Shown here piece after piece: positions 38,805 through 40,987 of a stretch of 40,987 nt of DNA (its first letter is position 1; every line of letters starts with the position of its first letter). The translations under genes were made by a program, and so were the position numbers. Origin of the DNA: an uncultured Bacteroidales bacterium (GTDB lineage: Bacteria; Bacteroidota; Bacteroidia; Bacteroidales; Paludibacteraceae); the NCBI GenBank assembly GCA_946404495.1, contig CAMJDT010000019.1, forward strand, positions 1 to 40,987, in the 5' to 3' direction. A model generated the notes under the pieces. That model did no database searches. It worked only from the letters and a program-made list of their open reading frames with translations, and was not told the origin of the DNA.

Positions 38805-39746
38805 TTATTTATGTTCAATAGTTAATATATACTCATCTAAAATCTTCGTGAGCTTTTCTGCTCCTTCAGTAGCTAAATGGTCTGAATCATGAAAGTCGTC
38901 CTCTACAAAACGAGAATCCTTAAATAGATTCAAATATTGCACATGATTGTATCGGGCAGCTAAACTATTGCAGGTTTCAATCATTAATGTATATTGGGCA
39001 GAATCGACACAATCATAATATGTGCTACAAACTGGAGTAGTAATGATCAACACTTTCACCTGTTTTTCAGCGCAAGTCTTTATAATTGACTCCATATAGC
39101 CCTTATTCTCTTTAATAATAGGCTGTGATTTGGCAAGGTCTTTTGTATGGTATTTTGCTCTTTGTGGACCATCCATATACCAATTCTCTCCACGATGCTC
39201 TTTTGAATAACCCAAATCTAAGCCTAATGAATCACAATTATTATCATCCACTCCCTTTATCCAATATCTACCTACTCGCTTGATTTGCTTATATAAAGAA
39301 AGAGGATTGCCAACTACTTCAAGATTATATTTTGGTTCCCATTGGTGGTATGGACAATCGTAATATATGCAGTAGTTCTTTATTCTCCACCATTCCTCTC
39401 CATCTTCCATCTTACTCGTGAGCGTAAAGTACGAGATAGGTAGCACTACCAATTCCAAAGAATCCGCTCTATCAATAAACTTATTAAAGATAAAAGCGTC
39501 GTATTTCAACGGTTGCGAGACATGTGCAGAGTTGAATGCTGGTTTAGAGAAATATCGTGGACTTATACCATAAAGACCATGTGACGAGCCAAACGTCCAA
39601 ATACGTACGTGACTTATATTCTCTGTTAGCCATTTATTCTTAAAGGTATAATCATTCGGTACACTTCTCATACCAATTTCAAGTGCTAATACTCCCAAGA
39701 ATATTGGCAGGAAAAAGCAAAATATCGTTTTTGCGAATCGTTTCAT
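38805..39746 (-). CDS. SGNH/DltD-AlgJ-like O-acylation partner protein
   Basis: 313 residues. One N-terminal membrane anchor (about 7-24), then an SGNH-hydrolase-like domain: nucleophile block WTFGSSHGLYG (Ser54/Ser55 region), and the C-terminal catalytic pair in DFHDSDHLATEGAEKL, which fits D-x-x-H. Such proteins work with an MBOAT to move acyl groups, usually acetyl, onto surface polysaccharide (as AlgJ/AlgX or DltD). It starts 3 nt after the MBOAT stop. The DNA is visibly AT-richer than the first 37 kb, with many AAT, ATT and TTA codons. Confidence 0.82.
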   Translation of the reverse strand: MKRFAKTIFCFFLPIFLGVLALEIGMRSVPNDYTFKNKWLTENISHVRIWTFGSSHGLYGISPRYFSKPAFNSAHVSQPLKYDAFIFNKFIDRADSLELVVLPISYFTLTSKMEDGEEWWRIKNYCIYYDCPYHQWEPKYNLEVVGNPLSLYKQIKRVGRYWIKGVDDNNCDSLGLDLGYSKEHRGENWYMDGPQRAKYHTKDLAKSQPIIKENKGYMESIIKTCAEKQVKVLIITTPVCSTYYDCVDSAQYTLMIETCNSLAARYNHVQYLNLFKDSRFVEDDFHDSDHLATEGAEKLTKILDEYILTIEHK

Positions 39747-39749
39747 AGT

Positions 39750-40987
39750 TTAGAATTGGAAATAAATAAAGGTTTGTTCTGTTCCTACATTTTGAATAAT
39801 CATCCACACAAGCACATAATAGAAAGCTATTCGAATCCATTTGTATTTGCTTGCGTTTAGGACCTCAAGTCCATGTTGCTTATTGCGTTGTATCCATTCA
39901 ATAACAATCATTACTATGATATACAAGTTTGTCGGATACACAATATATTCGTTCAGTAAAAAGAAACGATAACTTGCACGTAGTGTGCCAAATTGCATCA
40001 TTCCGCAGATGTAATCCCATGCTTGCGTGATTGTTTCGGCACGGAAGATAATCCAACCAAACACAGCCAAGCCAAATGTAATAAGGATTTGCACGGCTTC
40101 TTTCCAAGTTGGCAACAAACGTCCCTCGGCTACTTGGTTGGTGTATTTACGGTTCTTGCCGAGGAGGATGAGGGGCAAGAAGAGTAAAGCGTGATATGCA
40201 CCCCAAGCGATAAAAGTCCAATTGGCTCCATGCCAAAAGCCGGAGAGCAAGAAGATGACGAACGTATTGCGAACTATCTTCCATTTTCCGACACGACTTC
40301 CTCCGAGTGGAATATACACATAATCCCGGAACCATGTTGTCAGCGATATATGCCACCTGCGCCAAAACTCTGCTATGTCTCGCGAGAAATACGGATTGTT
40401 GAAGTTACGCATCAGTTTGATACCAAAGAGTTTGGCAGTACCGATGGCAATGTCCGAATAGCCGGAGAAGTCTCCGTATATTTGGAATGTAAAGAGTATG
40501 GCCGCAAGAAGCAAAGTACTACCTGTTTGAGTGTCGTACGTTGACCAAACTTGATCCACATATGTCGCACAGTTGTCGGCTACTACGATCTTCTTGAACA
40601 AGCCCCACAAGATTTGACGCATTCCGTCCACAGCTTGGTCGTAATTGAATTTGCGGTTGGTTTGGAACTGCGGCAAGAGGTTCGTAGCGCGTTCAATAGG
40701 ACCGGCAACAAGTTGCGGGAAGAACGCAACGTAAGCAAAGAAGGCAACGATATCACTTGTTGGTTCTATCTTCTTGCGATAGACGTCGATGGAATAACTG
40801 AGTGCTTGGAAAGTATAGAAAGAAATGCCGACAGGAAGGATGATTCGAAGTAAAAAGCTGTCTGTGGAGATGCCAAATAACTGTCCGAACTCGCGTACAA
40901 AGAAATCGTAGTATTTGAAGACAGCGAGGATGGCGAGATTAAGAACGATGTTAGCCGCTGTCCAAGCTTTGGCGATTTTGGGCGTTG
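39750..40987 (-). CDS. MBOAT family membrane O-acyltransferase, N-terminus outside the window
   Basis: The frame is open to the right edge, giving the C-terminal 412 residues. Motifs in order: LPVGISFYTFQALSYSIDVY, FFPQLVAGPIERATNLLPQF, FSGYSDIAIGTAKLFG, FNNPYFSRDIAEFWRRWHIS, and the catalytic His in LSGFWHGANWTFIAWG. This is the AlgI/DltB-type group transferring acyl chains across the membrane to a polysaccharide. An internal Met at 40676 is not the start, since conserved MBOAT sequence continues upstream of it. It acts with the SGNH-type protein encoded next. Confidence 0.92.
   Translation of the reverse strand, partial: TPKIAKAWTAANIVLNLAILAVFKYYDFFVREFGQLFGISTDSFLLRIILPVGISFYTFQALSYSIDVYRKKIEPTSDIVAFFAYVAFFPQLVAGPIERATNLLPQFQTNRKFNYDQAVDGMRQILWGLFKKIVVADNCATYVDQVWSTYDTQTGSTLLLAAILFTFQIYGDFSGYSDIAIGTAKLFGIKLMRNFNNPYFSRDIAEFWRRWHISLTTWFRDYVYIPLGGSRVGKWKIVRNTFVIFLLSGFWHGANWTFIAWGAYHALLFLPLILLGKNRKYTNQVAEGRLLPTWKEAVQILITFGLAVFGWIIFRAETITQAWDYICGMMQFGTLRASYRFFLLNEYIVYPTNLYIIVMIVIEWIQRNKQHGLEVLNASKYKWIRIAFYYVLVWMIIQNVGTEQTFIYFQF

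Noticed and set aside
40551..40853. Plus-strand frame of 100 codons over the MBOAT gene
   Set aside because: MBOAT motifs on the minus strand continue through this interval to the window edge.

Overview
The window reads as chromosomal DNA of a gut-type Bacteroidales bacterium (phylum Bacteroidota). Three lines support this: twelve promoters of the Bacteroidota form (TTTG or TTG, a 19-20 nt spacer, then TAnnTTTG); a complete Na+-translocating NADH:quinone reductase operon; and a lineage-typical gene set (FprA flavodiiron protein, Wzi-like porin, BadF/BadG-type N-acetylglucosamine kinase, FlK-like thioesterase, LemA/TPM pair). Family or genus cannot be fixed from the sequence.

Layout. 1-6 kb: partial ettA, a MauE-thioredoxin fusion with a Cys-rich lipoprotein, an HTH regulator, a small acidic protein, then cdsA-lpxL-glycosyltransferase (envelope lipids) and tRNA-Gly(CCC). 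6-8 kb: minus-strand thioesterase-TPM-lemA operon. 8.1-14 kb: nqrABCDEF with its own promoter and terminator. 14-19.5 kb: Thr-rich lipoprotein, lysS, gpsA, pgi, DUF1294. 19.5-25.2 kb: minus-strand operon C_GCAxxG_C_C protein, dihydrolipoamide dehydrogenase, nadA, mnmA, MATE, Nudix. 25.2-31.9 kb: plus-strand TolC, HlyD-like protein, two ABC-2 permeases, lipoprotein, FprA. 31.9-37.8 kb: minus-strand aldo/keto reductase, then sugar kinase, small membrane protein, Skp-like chaperone, Wzi-like porin and GNAT. 37.8-38.5 kb is gene-free and repeat-rich. 38.5-41 kb carries an AT-richer minus-strand MBOAT/SGNH acyltransferase pair cut by the right edge.

The most striking unexplained signal is a set of short tandem arrays at gene junctions. 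Units are mostly 7 nt, with some of 8, 9, 10 or 15. They sit between the stop codon of one gene and the start codon of the next, often with the stop inside the first unit and the ATG formed by the last. Unit sequence differs from junction to junction (GGTTATA, TTGATAA/TTGACAG, ATTTAAA, CAATAAC, AAGGTGA, CGGTATAC) while position and length recur. One such array lies inside the signal-peptide codons of the Wzi-like porin, where a change of one unit would shift the frame. Separately, the sugar-kinase gene carries in-frame insertions with conserved arms and different palindromic centres, two pairs of divergent promoters are interleaved base by base, and a 51-bp promoter cassette is duplicated upstream of two neighbouring genes.
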